Positions 43,811 to 55,221 are shown, counted from the first letter of the stretch. The stretch is DNA of 64,000 bases from Blepharisma japonicum (GCA_949751835.1 CATKHK010000031.1:1-64000), one strand, 5' to 3'. Translations and numbers: made by a program. The notes: generated by a model from the sequence alone, not told the origin.

Positions 43811-44794
43811 TTAATCCTGCCTATTCTTCACTATCTCAAATACTCTAATCGAACCATCCCCACTTGCAACTGCTAACTTATTAGAAGTGTGAGCAAAGTC
43901 TATAGAATAAACAGCATGAGTTAAATTCGATAAAATTCCGAAAGGTCTCAGTGTTTCAGAGTCATAAAAATATGCCTCATCACTTCCAGATCCACCAGCT
44001 GCAATAATCGTCCCCATATCTGATTTACTGAATTGCGCAGTATAAAGCAGGCATGGTCTATTATTTGAAACTACAGTTTGAGTAAAAATATTGTGGCCAG
44101 TGTTTAAATCCCATAGTTGAAGCTGATTTTTTATGTTATAACTTCCAGTTAGAAGCTTATTTCCACATATATCCATGGAATCGCCACATATATGAGGTCC
44201 AAATATTGCTCGAACAGCTCGCTGTGCTCTAACATCTCAAGTAATAATATTATTATCCCAACCTGCGCTGATAATAGTGTTTTCATCTCTCCACTTGACT
44301 GAAAAAATTCTATTTCCATGCCCAATCACATCTCCCCACCCAGGCTGCATTTCTGCAATAATTGTTTTTGTAGATTCATCATAAACTCTTACACTCATAT
44401 CTTTGCTGCCAACTGCAAAATATTTGCCTTCAACGTCATAATCAACACATAATACTTGATTTTCTTGATCAAATCTAATCGTATGCAGAATTTTCCCGGA
44501 AGTGGCGTGCCAGTGGAGAACTCCTCCATCAGCTGTGGTCGCAACAAGGACATTCTTTGTTTTTGTTTGAGAAGTAGGTGGTCTTCATTGCAGCGCTGTG
44601 ACTGGCATTGGATCTGCAGTTAGTCGGCAGTTCAAAGTCCTAATGAAATTTCCACTTGAGCTTGCATAGATTTTGACAGTTCCATCAGCACAAGCAGTTG
44701 CTAAATGAGAATCATCAGGGTTTCATTTGACGACAAGAATATCTCCGCTGTCTGCAATTGTATGAAGGTGATTTATGACATTATCTTCTTCCAT
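43811..44794 (-). CDS. WD40-repeat protein
   Basis: 327 residues in one frame with several TGA Trp codons, some at the WD position itself (GDILVVKW, ALQW). About seven WD40 repeats fill the protein: HLATACADGTVKIY, VLVATTADGGVLHWH, YFAVGSKDMSVRVY, TIISAGWDNNIITWD, KLLTGSYNIKNQLQLWD, TIIAAGGSGSDEAYFYD and KLAVASGDGSIRVFE. A bare seven-blade propeller, so a scaffold; no extra domain tells which complex. The start lies 26 bp from the stop of Mob1, upstream on the same strand. Confidence 0.88.
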
Positions 44795-44820
44795 ATCTAA
44801 GTTATCAATATTATCTATTA

Positions 44821-45498
44821 CTAATGCCTTTGGGCACCAAGAGCTTCCCTTTCCATCCTTTCTCTTCCTCTTTCTCTAAACTGTTGTATGAGCTCGGCAA
44901 GCGGGGCGAGTTCTTTTTGGTCAACAAGCTTAAATCTATCAATGAAGAAAATAAAATGCTTAAAGCAGGTGTTTAAGTGATATTCCATCCCAAGGGTCAT
45001 GATGTGCTGGAAATGAGTATGATAAATATGAGCGTAAACTCTAAAGAGACGCTTAAAAATCACTTTAATTGTGGATGCAAAGTTTTTTGGGAAAGGAACC
45101 CCAAGCTGAGTTGGGAACAGGTGCTCATTGTTAAGCTGACTTTCAACCCAAGTCATCAGAAAATCAATATATTCACTAGCAGAAACTTTTAGAGGGGTCT
45201 TAACATTTTGCCCATCAGCCCATAAGTATTCGTATTTAGGCCCTGCTGACATAACTGGACAAGACTCAGGGGTGCAGAATTCAGTCAAAGCGCCATAAAT
45301 GAGGTTAATTTCATTGTAAAATTCAATTGTATTCACTGCAAACCATTCATTCAGATCTTCCCCAACAGGAACTTCGACTGCGAGATCAAGGTTTCCAGAA
45401 CCAAGAGTCATCTTCGCGATTTGCTTGAGCCCATAACCACGTTGACCTTTTTCAATGCGTTTCTTTGGTCTGAAGCTCTTATTTTTGTCAACTTGCAT
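44821..45498 (-). CDS. MOB1 kinase activator
   Basis: 225 residues, the normal MOB length. Recognisable: RGYGLKQIAKMTLGSGNL, EWFAVNTIEFYNEINLIYG, FCTPESCPVMSAGPKYEYLW, FPTQLGVPFPKNF and YAHIYHTHFQ. The Zn ligands (Cys, Cys, His, His) are present. MOB1 binds and activates NDR/LATS kinases and functions in mitotic exit, cytokinesis and, in ciliates, cell division axis control. It sits between eL19 and the WD40 gene, all on the minus strand with 38 and 26 bp spacing. Confidence 0.96.
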   Translation of the reverse strand: MQVDKNKSFRPKKRIEKGQRGYGLKQIAKMTLGSGNLDLAVEVPVGEDLNEWFAVNTIEFYNEINLIYGALTEFCTPESCPVMSAGPKYEYLWADGQNVKTPLKVSASEYIDFLMTWVESQLNNEHLFPTQLGVPFPKNFASTIKVIFKRLFRVYAHIYHTHFQHIMTLGMEYHLNTCFKHFIFFIDRFKLVDQKELAPLAELIQQFRERGRERMEREALGAQRH

Positions 45499-45536
45499 TT
45501 TTTAAATTATATGAATATGGATTTAAGAATCTTAAA

Positions 45537-46046
45537 TTATGCCTTAGTGCGCTTTTGTCTTCGAGCTTCCTGCTGCTCTTTAAGATTCTTCTCACGGATT
45601 GCGTTAGCTTTTGCCTTAAAGATAGAGTCCATAAGCACTCTCTTGTTCTTGTACATATTTCCTTTAGCTCCCACATAAAAATCGTGATATAAAGTTTTAT
45701 CAATTTTTGTGCTGGCTCTGTACTTGCGGAGAAGCCTTCTGAGGACTCTTTGTCTGCGCATCCACATGATTTTTTCTGGCATTCTAGCTTCAGCTGTACC
45801 TTTTCTCTTTCCAAGACCTGTGTGTCTTCCTTTCTTTACAGACTCTTTGAAAAGGTTGGCACGGACTCGAGAGTGAATGGCTTGAGGGGTCTTTACAATG
45901 AATCCATCCTTTACTAGTTTGCGAATGTTTTGGCGAGAGTTTGCCAAGGAAATTTCTTGAATTTCGTTAGGATCCATCCATACACGGCGTTTTCCACACT
46001 TAAGAACACTAGCTGCCAAGCGCTTCTGAAGTCTCAGTGTCACCAT
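45537..46046 (-). CDS. RPL19: 60S ribosomal protein eL19 (RPL19)
   Basis: 169 residues. Conserved stretches: [69 protein letters not shown] and [16 protein letters not shown]. It is a structural protein of the large subunit, with the usual long basic C-terminal helix. All Trp are TGG. An 11-bp-arm AT hairpin lies about 190 bp upstream. Confidence 0.97.
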   Translation of the reverse strand: MVTLRLQKRLAASVLKCGKRRVWMDPNEIQEISLANSRQNIRKLVKDGFIVKTPQAIHSRVRANLFKESVKKGRHTGLGKRKGTAEARMPEKIMWMRRQRVLRRLLRKYRASTKIDKTLYHDFYVGAKGNMYKNKRVLMDSIFKAKANAIREKNLKEQQEARRQKRTKA

Positions 46047-46234
46047 TTTAATGGATAAGTTTATCAGGGTCGCATTTTCTATTTAAGCATTTATGAGAAT
46101 AGCCTATGATTATTAGTTTAGATATTATTATGAAATAAAGGTTTTTTTATATCTATGAGAAGTATTGACTTTTTCATAACTCTTAATATATTATTAGAAT
46201 TAATAAATGATATTAATAGACTGGACTAATAACG

Positions 46235-46259
46235 TATTATTTTTTATCAAAAAATAATA
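46235..46259. repeat. perfect inverted repeat, 11-bp arms, 3-nt loop
   Basis: TATTATTTTTT, loop ATC, AAAAAATAATA. It lies 53 bp past the stop of the TPR gene on the minus strand, so it may sit in that gene's 3' region. Pure AT arms make chance occurrence fairly likely. Confidence 0.5.
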
Positions 46260-46311
46260 GAAACCTTATAGACTGAAAACAAAGAAAATGCCAACAATTA
46301 TAAATCAGCTA

Positions 46312-47556
46312 TTATATGCTATTATTTTCATCACTTTTTGATCCACTATCTGCTCTCTCATCTTCTTCTTCGTGCTGCATTTTTGGCAGTTTATCAACTT
46401 TCTTCGATCTATTATTATAAAGTTCAGGGTTCTCCTTCAATGCTGCATCAATTTGCTGCAGTTTTTCTTTAATTTCTTTTACAGTCTTCTTCGAGTTTTT
46501 CAGTTTAGAAAAAATTTCTAAAGAATTGCTGAAGTAATCATGAGCTTCAGAATACCTGTTTAGAATCATATAAATTGTTCCAATTACTTTAAGATTTTTG
46601 CCATACTGCTGACTTTTTTCCCCAAATAAAGATCGATCAATTTCTTCAAGTTCTAAGCATTCTTCTAAGGCTTCCTCATATTCGCTAGCTTTTAGAAGAA
46701 GCATACATATGCTTCGCTTGACCTTTGCAGTGGATTTATCAATCATACCATGATTATATTCATAAACATGTTCAGCATTTCTTAAGGCGTCTAGGGCTTC
46801 GGGGAAATTGTTTGAATCTTGAAGTCACTGAGCAAGAGTAACTGCTATGTCAGCGGTGGCGTCAGTGTTAATATCAAGTTCACTCATAAGATTTAGTGCT
46901 CGTTTTTGGCAGTCAATTGCATTTGGGAGATCGTTTTGTTTATGGTGAACTTTGGCCATTTCTGTATATATCCCTACCAAAGACTCATGCTTCATTCCGA
47001 ATGTTTTTTCATGAAGCTCCCATACTGTTGTCAAGCAATCCAAAGCTTTCGTATATTCTTTTTTCTTCATCTGCACCTGTGCAAGTGCTGAAAGGACTGG
47101 GGAGTTACTAATATGGTCATTGCCTAGCAATGACTGATTCATCTTCAGGGCTTTTTCAAGTAAATTCAAAGAATCGTCAATCCCTCCAGCACCCAGATAG
47201 CACTTACCCAGAAGAGTTAGAATGTGAGGATGATAAGGCTTTGTGTCTTCATATTGATTAAATAAGGAACTGTTCAGCTTTAAAGCTGTAGTTAAGTGCT
47301 CCAAAGCTTGCTCGTAATACTCGTTGTTTAAGTAGCTTTCTCCTAAATTTGTATGAGCTTGAACTAAAATGAGAGGAGTTCGGTTATGGACATTGACTAA
47401 AACCTTGCATAAAGCCATTTGATGGATGCGAACTTGAATGACGCCTTCTTTATCTCCTATGTCTTCGCGATCTTTTACGTATTCGTTTAAAACTCTGTTT
47501 TTTTCTTCAAGTTCACCACAGATTCTGTCTGCAATGCTTAAGGGATATTCTTCCAT
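46312..47556 (-). CDS. TPR protein (kinesin-light-chain-like repeats)
   Basis: 414 residues, one TGA Trp codon (AQWLQDSNN). Tandem TPRs of about 42 residues fill residues 50-360: AHTNLGESYLNNEYYEQALEH, LLGKCYLGAGGIDDSLNLLE, ALAQVQMKKKEYTKALDCL, EMAKVHHKQNDLPNAIDCQ and a last pair. The spacing is that of KLC/nephrocystin-type repeats, but no kinesin-heavy-chain-binding N-terminus is seen. The end is acidic and basic disordered sequence. A protein-protein scaffold. The ATG at 47556 (MEEYPLSIADR) is the first in frame. Confidence 0.85.
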
Positions 47557-47974
47557 ATTCAAATTACATTAATTTAAATCTCTATTTATATGTGAACTTA
47601 TTGAAGATAAATTTTGGTTTAGAAATGCGTCATAAAAGCTTAAGAATTTGTTTGAAATTTTTGTTATTTATATACTTATCAAAAACGAAATAGAAAATAA
47701 TGATATTGCACTATAGCTGATGAGCTTTCTTAAATATCAATAAATTGCTAAAAAGATATCAGAATTTTATCGAGAATAAATAAATGCTAAATATGACTAT
47801 AAAACTTCTAACTGTCAGATTGCCAAAAATTATCAATATAGATAAGATCATAGAATGAAATATTCATCTTGAGCATGTTTAAATCACTTTCTTCATTAAT
47901 TTCTTCTACATCCTTGTGAGAATTTATAACTGCCAAAAATTTTTCCTCTCATTTTAACTATATAAATTTTCATC
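47557..47974. promoter_or_regulatory. divergent promoter region
   Basis: 418 bp between the TPR gene (minus) and the importin-9 gene (plus). AT-rich; no motif or repeat stands out. Regulatory role is inferred from position only. Confidence 0.4.
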
Positions 47975-50900
47975 ATGGATAAGCTCATTGAAGTCTTATA
48001 CAGCTGCATTATAAATCCCCAATGTTTATCTCAAGGTTCTTCAGCTTTAAAAGAATGAGAAGTCCAGGCCGGATATTCTCCAACACTTTCAAAAATTTTG
48101 CATGGCTCTTTACAACTCCCACCTCAAATCCCGGAATCAATGAAATTCTTTATTAGACAATTTTCAGGCATTCTTTTGAAAAATTTCATATCTGATTATT
48201 GGAATGAATCTTCCCATATATCGCCACAAGATATGAGGGAAACGAGACAGGTTTTAATGCAATGTATCAAAATTGATGAGCCTAAATTGAAAACATTAGC
48301 AGTAAGCAATAAATAGATTTTGGCACTCTCTGGGATAGCTCTAAGAGATTTTCTAGATCAATGGCCACTATGTTTTGACGAATTATTACACCTTGCGGAG
48401 GATAATGATCTTGTAACAATTAATTCAATTTTACTCGCTTTAGGAATTATTTTTGATGAATGTGATGATAGACTATCGCGAGCCACACATCTGATTTTCC
48501 CAGCGCTTTACAAATTTTTTAATCAGGCAGTAGCCCTTAGTAGCGTTCAAACAAAAGAGAGATGCTTAAATGTAGCTTCTAAGTGTTTAGAAAGCTTATC
48601 CTGGGCAGATGGTGTTGATCAAGAACTAATTTCGTCTTCATTGGACGCATCCTGGTCGAATTGGTTTTACCTTTTACTTGAAATCCTTGGTTCAGAGGAC
48701 TCTACAATTGAAATGAAAAGATTAAGCCTCAAAATGCTGACAAGTTTTTTCAGAGATTTTACTACTTATTCTTTCAGTTGGTATTATCTAGTAATTCAGC
48801 CAGCATGGACAATATTGCACCAACTTGTCCCCTTATATCAAGCAAATGTGGTATACTCTAAAGAAATTCTTATAAATAATGAGCTTGAGAATGAAACTGA
48901 AGGAGTTGAAGGTCTTACAATTCAGCTGTTAGAACTAATCACATCTCTTATCATAAGGCCTGTAATCGGTCCTCAAGTTGTAGGAGAACTCAAAGCACTT
49001 GTAAATACTTTAGCTTGGTATCTCCCCCTAACAGTTGAGCAAGAAGAATTATGGAGTAACGATCCAAATCAGTTCATATCTGAAGAAGATATTGAAGAGT
49101 ATTTGAAATCATCTAGAACTTCCTGCTTAAAGCTGATATCTGCTTTAGTTGATTTGTTTGGGGATGCTGCTGTTGAGTGCATTGTTAGTGCTGTGGAATC
49201 GATGCTCCATAGCATTTCAGAGCAATCTTCTGCTCCTTTATTGTATTCCTCCAATCAAGATATACAAAATATTAGTAATGGGATTAACCAACGTTTGCAA
49301 GAAATAGTAAGAAAATTTTCAAGCCAGCATATATGAAAAGTTAAAGAAGCTGCAGTTTTGTTATTAGGAAGCATAAGCACAGATATCATTGGTTATAATT
49401 CAAGAGCTAGAAAAGCAGGAAAGCAACTCCTGGACGTTGCAAATTGTTTTGGATCAGTGATTTTGTCTGATCTCGCTGGGACTGAAAGCAAAAATGCCTT
49501 TTTGAAAGGAAGAGCACTTTGATGCGCTGCCAAACTTTCTGATATTATGGACGCGAATCATCCAGACTGCGTTAATACATTCAGGATTTGCTGCAATGCA
49601 TTAAATACAAAAGAGCCTATAGCTGTGAGATTGTCTGCTTGCTACGCAATACTTAAACTGTCACGAAAAGCAGCATCAAATATATCAGAAATCAATGAAA
49701 TTTTACCAAATTTATTAGCAAACTTAGTAGCTCTTATTCAAAGGTGCTCTCCTGACATTCTACATCTAGTTTTAGACACTTTGCAAGAAGTGTTACCTTT
49801 AAATTCAGATATAAGCAGCACAGTGCCTGAATATGCATCGAGCGTTTTCTTGAAATTATTTTCCAAGTACTATGGAGAAAGCAGCTTAATATCAAAAATA
49901 TTTGCTATTATAAGATATTGGTGTGATTTAGGCAAGTGCATGGGATCTTTATTAGATGTATTTTTACCATTCGTTATGAGCTTATTCACCTTGTATCCAG
50001 TTGCAAGTAAAGAAAAGCCAGGCTCAATGAGCTCAAACAGCACAATGGGGTCTCAAGCTGAATCACTACTTATTCTTCCTAGCTCTCTAGAACTAATGAC
50101 TTTGTTTTTGAAGAAATCAAATGCAGAAAGCAGTGAAAGAGGGAAAATTATGGATATTATTGAGCCTTTGCTAGATTTATTAGGCAGAACAGAGGATATT
50201 TCTATACTTTTGCAAGGAACTAATTGTTTAAGAGCATTTTGTGGATTTTCTGCTGAAGAAGTATTGAAAAGAGGCTTAGATGAAAAAATTGTAGAAACGG
50301 TAGCGAGTTTGCTCAACCCTCTTAAAAATGAAGCTGGGGCATTGGGACTGGGTTATTTAGTTATCCAAGTATTTAGTAAAATTTCACCTAAAATTGATGA
50401 AGATTTATTAATTGGATGCCTGAACAAGCTTCATCGTTGCAAAATGCCATCAATTGTGCAAGGACTTGTGCTGGTTTTTGCTCGCCTTATTCATTCTCAC
50501 AGTGCCGAAATCCTCGGCTTTCTCTCTAATCTTACAGTTGAAAGGCGAGTAGGATTAAAAGTTTTGCTCGACAAATGGCTGATTCACCAGCCATTAATTA
50601 GAGGCCGTTATACCAAAAATGCTACAATTGCAGCTTTAGCAAGAATTTATACATTAAAAGATCAAGCAGTAGAAAGTTTGCTAGTTGTTGGCTACAACCC
50701 ATCTCATTCCAATGTCTGCTCAGAAGTATTAGCACCATTCAAAATTTTATCCACATTAATACGATGCTTAGACAACGAAGCATTTATGCCTAAAAGAAAA
50801 CAGCAAGAAGAAATTGGGCTAAACGAAGGATTTCAAACAGTAGTGGAAGGCTCTGGACTTGGGCTTATAGGAGATTATGAAGAGCCTGGAGAAAGAATGG

Positions 50901-51313
50901 ATACAATTGAAGATGATAAAGACAGTGCTCAAGAAGACCGTGGAGAGCGTGAAGATCCTATGGAATCATTGAAAAATGATTTGCTGAAAGAAATCAGAGA
51001 AGATTATGATGTAAGGGATTTCCAAATCCCAGTAAGTAAGGATAAAGGATTGGGAGATTATGAAACAGGCTCAGAATGTTTGATGTCGGATATGCTGGAT
51101 TTTGATTACGAAGACAACGATGACATCAATGACGATATTAATGAAGACGACATGTATTCTCTTGGAGACTGGTATGGAGGAATCAACTTGCAAACCTTCT
51201 TGCTAGACTTTTTCAACAATTTGATTACGAATGATAAAGAATATCTATTAGCATGCATGAAGCATCTGTTAGCTGAAGATATTGCACTTTTTAAGAAGCA
51301 TTTCACTCTTTAG
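47975..51313 (+). CDS. importin-9-like karyopherin beta
   Basis: 1107 residues from exons 47975-48301 and 48317-51313. The N-terminus is an importin-beta N-terminal-type helix pair (ALKEWEVQAGYSPTLSKIL; FFIRQFSGILLKNFISDYW). HEAT-like repeats run through the rest. Family-specific marks of importin-9 are the acidic insertion after LWSNDPNQFISEEDIEE, an acidic loop near the C-terminus (DFDYEDNDDIND) and the end motif INLQTFLLDFFNN. TGA Trp codons are at 48057-48059, 49334-49336 and 49520-49522. Known role: importing H2A-H2B dimers and other basic proteins, also acting as histone chaperone. Confidence 0.85.
48302..48316 (+). other. 15-nt spliceosomal intron
   Basis: GTAAGCAATAAATAG, phase 0. 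Removal joins KTLA to ILALSGIAL; retention ends at its TAG. Confidence 0.93.
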
Positions 51314-51425
51314 ATGCTGAAGATGATATCTAATAATTATTTTAGAATATGTTGCTTTAAATAAATTAATATTGAGAATGCAACATCTATTTATTTTTTA
51401 TTAAAGAGTTTTAATATATTATAAA

Positions 51426-51881
51426 ATGTTGACTGCGCATTTTAAATCTTTGAGACTTCCACTTAGAAGATTCTTTACTGGAGGAAGCGATCCTTGGTAT
51501 AACAATACTCATTCTAGCCAATTGCGTGTCATGCATACCAATCAATGGCCAATTCCTTACTATAAAAGATCAGGAGTTGTCCCAAGAACCCTATATCCAG
51601 AAAATGATTATAATGTTTCTATTCAAGGAAATACTCATACCAGCCCAGACGATTCCAATGTGTATTACACTCAGAGGTTTCTTAAGCAAAGCATGTGGGG
51701 AAGGGAAGTTCTTGAGGCAGTGAATAAAATGGGATTAAAAGGAAGTCTCAATACTCACATTGATTCTCCTGTAAATTCAGCTAAAATCTATATGAATGAC
51801 CTGCTGAAGCACATTGACTATACCAAAAAGGAAAACGAAAGGATCTTGAGGAAGCATAAATTTAGTGACGCTTTCAGTTAA
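51426..51881 (+). CDS. small mitochondrial protein, unrecognised
   Basis: 151 residues. The start MLTAHFKSLRLPLRRFF is Arg/Lys/Leu-rich without acidic residues, a good mitochondrial presequence. The mature part is Tyr/Asn/Pro-rich with no membrane segment and a basic C-terminal helix (YTKKENERILRKHKF). It resembles the many lineage-restricted accessory subunits of ciliate respiratory complexes or the mitoribosome, but no specific family is recognised. Trp is TGG throughout. Confidence 0.65.
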   Translation: MLTAHFKSLRLPLRRFFTGGSDPWYNNTHSSQLRVMHTNQWPIPYYKRSGVVPRTLYPENDYNVSIQGNTHTSPDDSNVYYTQRFLKQSMWGREVLEAVNKMGLKGSLNTHIDSPVNSAKIYMNDLLKHIDYTKKENERILRKHKFSDAFS

Positions 51882-52250
51882 GTTTAGATAAATTTCGAAT
51901 AAAATCCTAGTAATTGATTTCATACAATTGCCATACCATGCAAAATTTGAATAAATTAAGGAATTTCTACATTTTTCTATAGTTTGATGAGAAATAATTA
52001 AGATGATTAAACTTAATTAAGATTAAGTTTATGACACTACTGTGGGAATTATTTTATCATGGGTAGCATGTAAATCTTTAGAGCAAAAAAATATTTTTAA
52101 CCTCAAGCTTTATTGAGACTATATTTATAAACCACATTTCTTTTTTACATATAAGAAAGCTTTATATCAGTACAAATTTTAAATGCGTCTTTAAATTATT
52201 ATACTCTATGCCAATCTTCCAATTTTATTTGCCTATTCTTTATTATATAT
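51882..52250. other. intergenic between convergent genes, with an inverted repeat
   Basis: 369 bp. The inverted repeat at 52008-52031 has 10-bp arms (TAAACTTAAT and ATTAAGTTTA) around TAAG. No coding frame. Confidence 0.6.
52008..52031. repeat. perfect inverted repeat, 10-bp arms
   Basis: TAAACTTAAT, loop TAAG, ATTAAGTTTA, about 130 bp past the stop of the mitochondrial protein gene. Could form a stable short hairpin in RNA; may be chance in AT-rich DNA. Confidence 0.45.
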
Positions 52251-52865
52251 TTAATTACCAAGTTTATATAGATCATTTCTATTATTTGAATGCTAAACAT
52301 AGTTATTTGATTTTTCATATCTGTGTATGATTTTTCTGAGTAAAATTTCAAATGATTTTTCTACATTTCAGATTGTTTTAGCAGATACTTCAATATAAAA
52401 CAATCCCAAGCTATCTGCAAACTTTTTGCCTTCTTCAAATGTGAAAAATCTCTCATTTTCAAGATCTGCTTTATTTCCAATTAATATGATTTCCGGAGTG
52501 TTACCTACAAAATAATTACCAATTTCATTTTTTCAATATAAAGCACTATCAAATGAGTCAGGATTTGTTAAATCTATTATAATTGCAAAGCCATGCGTTG
52601 ATTTAAAATATGTTCTGCGAATCGATCGAAATCTCTCTATAGCACTGGCATCTCATATTTGAAGCTTTACTAATTTTCCTTGTACTTCTTTGGTTTTTAT
52701 TCTCTTTATGGTTCTTACAAAATCATAATCATATGTGTACTCATTTACTTCAAATGCTTCGTCTGTATATATGCGTAAAAAAGCAGATTTCCCAGCACGT
52801 GGGCACCCTAATAATACAATTTTTAAGAGAAAAGCACTAAGTTTAACATACTAATCTCCATCCAT
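52251..52865 (-). CDS. atypical Ras/Rab-like GTPase A
   Basis: 199 residues from a 14-nt first exon (52865-52852) and a second exon (52836-52251), split by a 15-nt intron in codon 5; three TGA are Trp. P-loop GCPRAGKS (15-22), IGNKADLE and EVSAKT are good. Switch II is altered: where Rabs have WDTAGQERFRS this has [11 protein letters not shown], losing the Gly and the catalytic Gln. The region LRRTYF-like [19 protein letters not shown] is Rab/Ras-like. There is no C-terminal Cys for prenylation (ends IYINFGN). It probably binds GTP but hydrolyses it poorly (inference). A paralogue lies 360 bp away and a broken one at 55.2 kb. Confidence 0.82.
52837..52851 (-). other. 15-nt spliceosomal intron
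   Basis: GTATGTTAAACTTAG on the minus strand, phase 2, 14 nt after the ATG. The first G of the intron completes a TAG if retained. Same position and phase as in GTPase B. Confidence 0.9.
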
Positions 52866-53227
52866 GACTTCCTGAATAGATATTATAATTTGTGGCAAAT
52901 TCTTATTATCCTTAAGCATGATAAAATCAGATTCCAAAAATTAAGCTTAAATTATAATTTGTTCTTTTAGTGAAAGCTTTGGTCCAAGTTTTCAAAAATA
53001 ATAGCACCCCTTCATCGTAACCGAGAAAAAAAATTTTCTAGGCCACGGAGAGTATTTTTCCTTCTAAAAATTAGACATTTTAGGCTTGAGGGATTAAATA
53101 TTTTTCACAATAATTGATTGAGTTCCTTCTTTGTACGTTTATATAAATTATTTTATTTTGTGCTTATACATTGAGTTTTTTCTTCATTTTTTACTATAAT
53201 TTTATTATTAAGAATATTTATGTAGCA
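52866..53227. other. intergenic within the GTPase cluster, AT-rich
   Basis: 362 bp between GTPases B and A, both minus strand. No coding frame and no third GTPase fragment seen. Confidence 0.6.
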
Positions 53228-53758
53228 TTAAAAAGTAGCTAAAACTTCGAAAGCTTGCTCTAAATTCACTCTCACTTTTACTGATGTTTCAATATAAAGT
53301 ATTCCTAGTTCATCAGCTAGCTTTTTAAATTCTTCATAAGTAAACACTCGCTTATCTTCAAGATCTGCTTTATTGCCAACTAGCATGGCTAGTGGCTTTT
53401 TATCTGAACAGAACTTATCAATTTCACTTTTCCAATGCAAGGTATCATAAAACGCATCAGTGCTTGTTAAATCTATTATGATTAATAATCCATGCACTGA
53501 TCTAATGTATCTCTCGCGCAATGACCTGAATCTTAACAAAGCAGAATTATCTCATATTTGAAGTCGCAACAATTTTCCATGAACTTTTATTGTTGTCACT
53601 CCCTTAATAAGCATTACAAAATCATAATTAATTGCTTGCTCTCAATTTCCAAGAGCTCATTCTGTATATTTAGCAAGAAAGCTCGATTTTCCAGCATAAT
53701 AGCCACCTACTAAAACTATCTTTAGGGGTGAGTCACTAAATTATGCATACTAATCCAT
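53228..53758 (-). CDS. atypical Ras/Rab-like GTPase B
   Basis: 171 residues from an 8-nt first exon (53758-53751) and a second exon (53735-53228); three TGA are Trp. Splicing gives MDYDSPLKIVLVGGYYAGKS, with P-loop GGYYAGKS. Switch II is WDNSALLRFRSL, again without the Gly and Gln of WDTAGQ. VGNKADLED is intact; the SAK motif is ETSVKV. The protein stops at VLATF, without the C-terminal extension of GTPase A and without prenylation Cys. It is clearly paralogous to A: shared QIWD-x-S-A, INYDFV/YDYDFV, IIDLT, and the same intron position. The function is unknown; the family may act as a GTP-locked binder. Confidence 0.82.
53736..53750 (-). other. 15-nt spliceosomal intron
   Basis: GTATGCATAATTTAG on the minus strand, phase 2, 8 nt after the ATG. 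Retention gives TAG as the third codon. Confidence 0.9.
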
Positions 53759-54075
53759 TCGCTATTTTTTATAATCATTATCTATTTAAAACTTAAATGG
53801 AGCTCAATTAGATTTGTTTTTTGCTTATAGAGATCAGAGAAAAAGCTCAATCGCTTAAGAATGAAGACTAATCATGCTTAAAGAATCTTAAGATCCTTAG
53901 GATAAGTTTAATTTTAAAGACTTTAAGCGTTGCTATAGTGTAAAATTTATTTTGAATAAATTATAAATTAAAAACGCAAATATGATTGGTGATTGAATAT
54001 ATTATAATTAAGGTTAGCTATTTTAATGTTATAAATAAATTAATGAGAAATGATAAAGAAGTGATTAACTCAAGA
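53759..54075. other. intergenic, AT-rich, nothing recognised
   Basis: 317 bp between the DNase II gene and GTPase B. Confidence 0.6.
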
Positions 54076-55116
54076 TTAGCATGTATCTTGAGTGGCGATA
54101 ATACTCAAGTGTGCGCTAAAAAGAGGATAATAATCAATGCAAATTGCTCCACCTCCTCTTGATTTCTGACTGTCCATTCTGTTAATATCTGCATAGCAAA
54201 CTTGAGTTCCAACAAGTGAGATACCCCACTTTGAGTGATCATTGGTATTTTTCCAACTATACTTATCAATTGCAATTGTCAAAATATTTATTTCATCGTA
54301 TTCATAAGATGGTGTACAATAGGTTGACTGATATGGCCTTCCCCAAGTTTCCGCTCTAAATCCACTCACAAAGTAAGGTGAGAGCACATTTTCCCATAGA
54401 TCTAATCCACTTGCAGCTGTTTTTGCGAAATAAGTAAACTGGAAGCTTCCACTGCTGAATAAAAATTACTTAAACTTCATTGATCCTTTGCTAATTGTAA
54501 GAGATGATGCTTTATTCGAAGCAAGAGCCGTTATGTTTGAATTAGAAGTGATTATCCTTGAATAGTAAACTTGAGGACGATTAAGAGTCATAAGTCCAGC
54601 GATTTCAAATACTTGGCTTGAAGTCAACTTGACACACATGAAATTTTGCCCATAAATGATCTGAGAATCAGCGATGTCCAGAATTATCTTATTTGAAGAA
54701 TCCAAAACAGGGAACTTTGGAGTAGAATGAATAATGTAGATCCCTTCTGATCCTTTATAAGCCAAAACACCTTTTGCATGTGCATAAGTAGTTCCACGGA
54801 GCTGAGTGACAGTTGGAATTTCATCACTAAATAATGATTACTTATAAAGCAGATAAGAGATGGAGGTATCACTGTTTAATTGCTTTAAAGTTGTAAATAA
54901 AGCGCTAGTATTGTTAATAGGAAGAGCGCCAACTGTTGGTGTTGTGACTTTGTCGTCAAGGTACATATAAGATTTTCCTGGAATTGGAGAAGTGGCAGTA
55001 CTTTGGGGAAGTTTTATAATTGTCCACCAAGGAGCTATATTTCCTGAGCTAGTAAGGCAATCCAAACTGTGAACTGAGCAAAGGACAATTAATATCACCA
55101 AGAATTTCTTCACCAT
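54076..55116 (-). CDS. deoxyribonuclease II
   Basis: 336 residues from three exons (55116-54842, 54826-54470, 54454-54076). A signal peptide (MVKKFLVILIVLCSVHS) precedes the DNase II fold: WWTIIKLPQ, MYLDD, SYLLYNDEIP, then the first catalytic HxK in TYAHAKGVLAYKG (His108, Lys110), IIHSTPKFP, YGQNFMCVKL. The second HxK follows, NDHSKWGISL (His284, Lys286), with CYADINRMDSQKSRGGGAIC. Both catalytic sites are complete, so it should be active. It is an acid, metal-independent nuclease of lysosomes and food vacuoles, cleaving DNA from prey, and possibly old macronuclear DNA. Three GTPase-like genes surround it. Confidence 0.92.
54455..54469 (-). other. 15-nt spliceosomal intron
   Basis: GTAATTTTTATTCAG on the minus strand, phase 2. 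It is the only one of the thirteen ending in CAG rather than TAG. Retention gives TAA at once. Confidence 0.92.
54827..54841 (-). other. 15-nt spliceosomal intron
   Basis: GTAATCATTATTTAG on the minus strand, phase 2. Removal yields LLYNDEIP as in animal DNase II; retention gives TAA at once. Confidence 0.95.
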
Positions 55117-55221
55117 TTTTTGATGGTTTATTTGGAAAATTTTAAATTACTGCTTCAAGGGGTTTAATAAACAGCTCCTTCTCTTAATAGATTATAATTA
55201 ACCATATTCAAATAGATTAAT

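Noticed and set aside
44794-46046. eL19-Mob1-WD40 as an operon
   Set aside because: Spacing is short (26-38 bp) but similar to many unrelated neighbours here, the functions differ, and no trans-splicing signal was seen.
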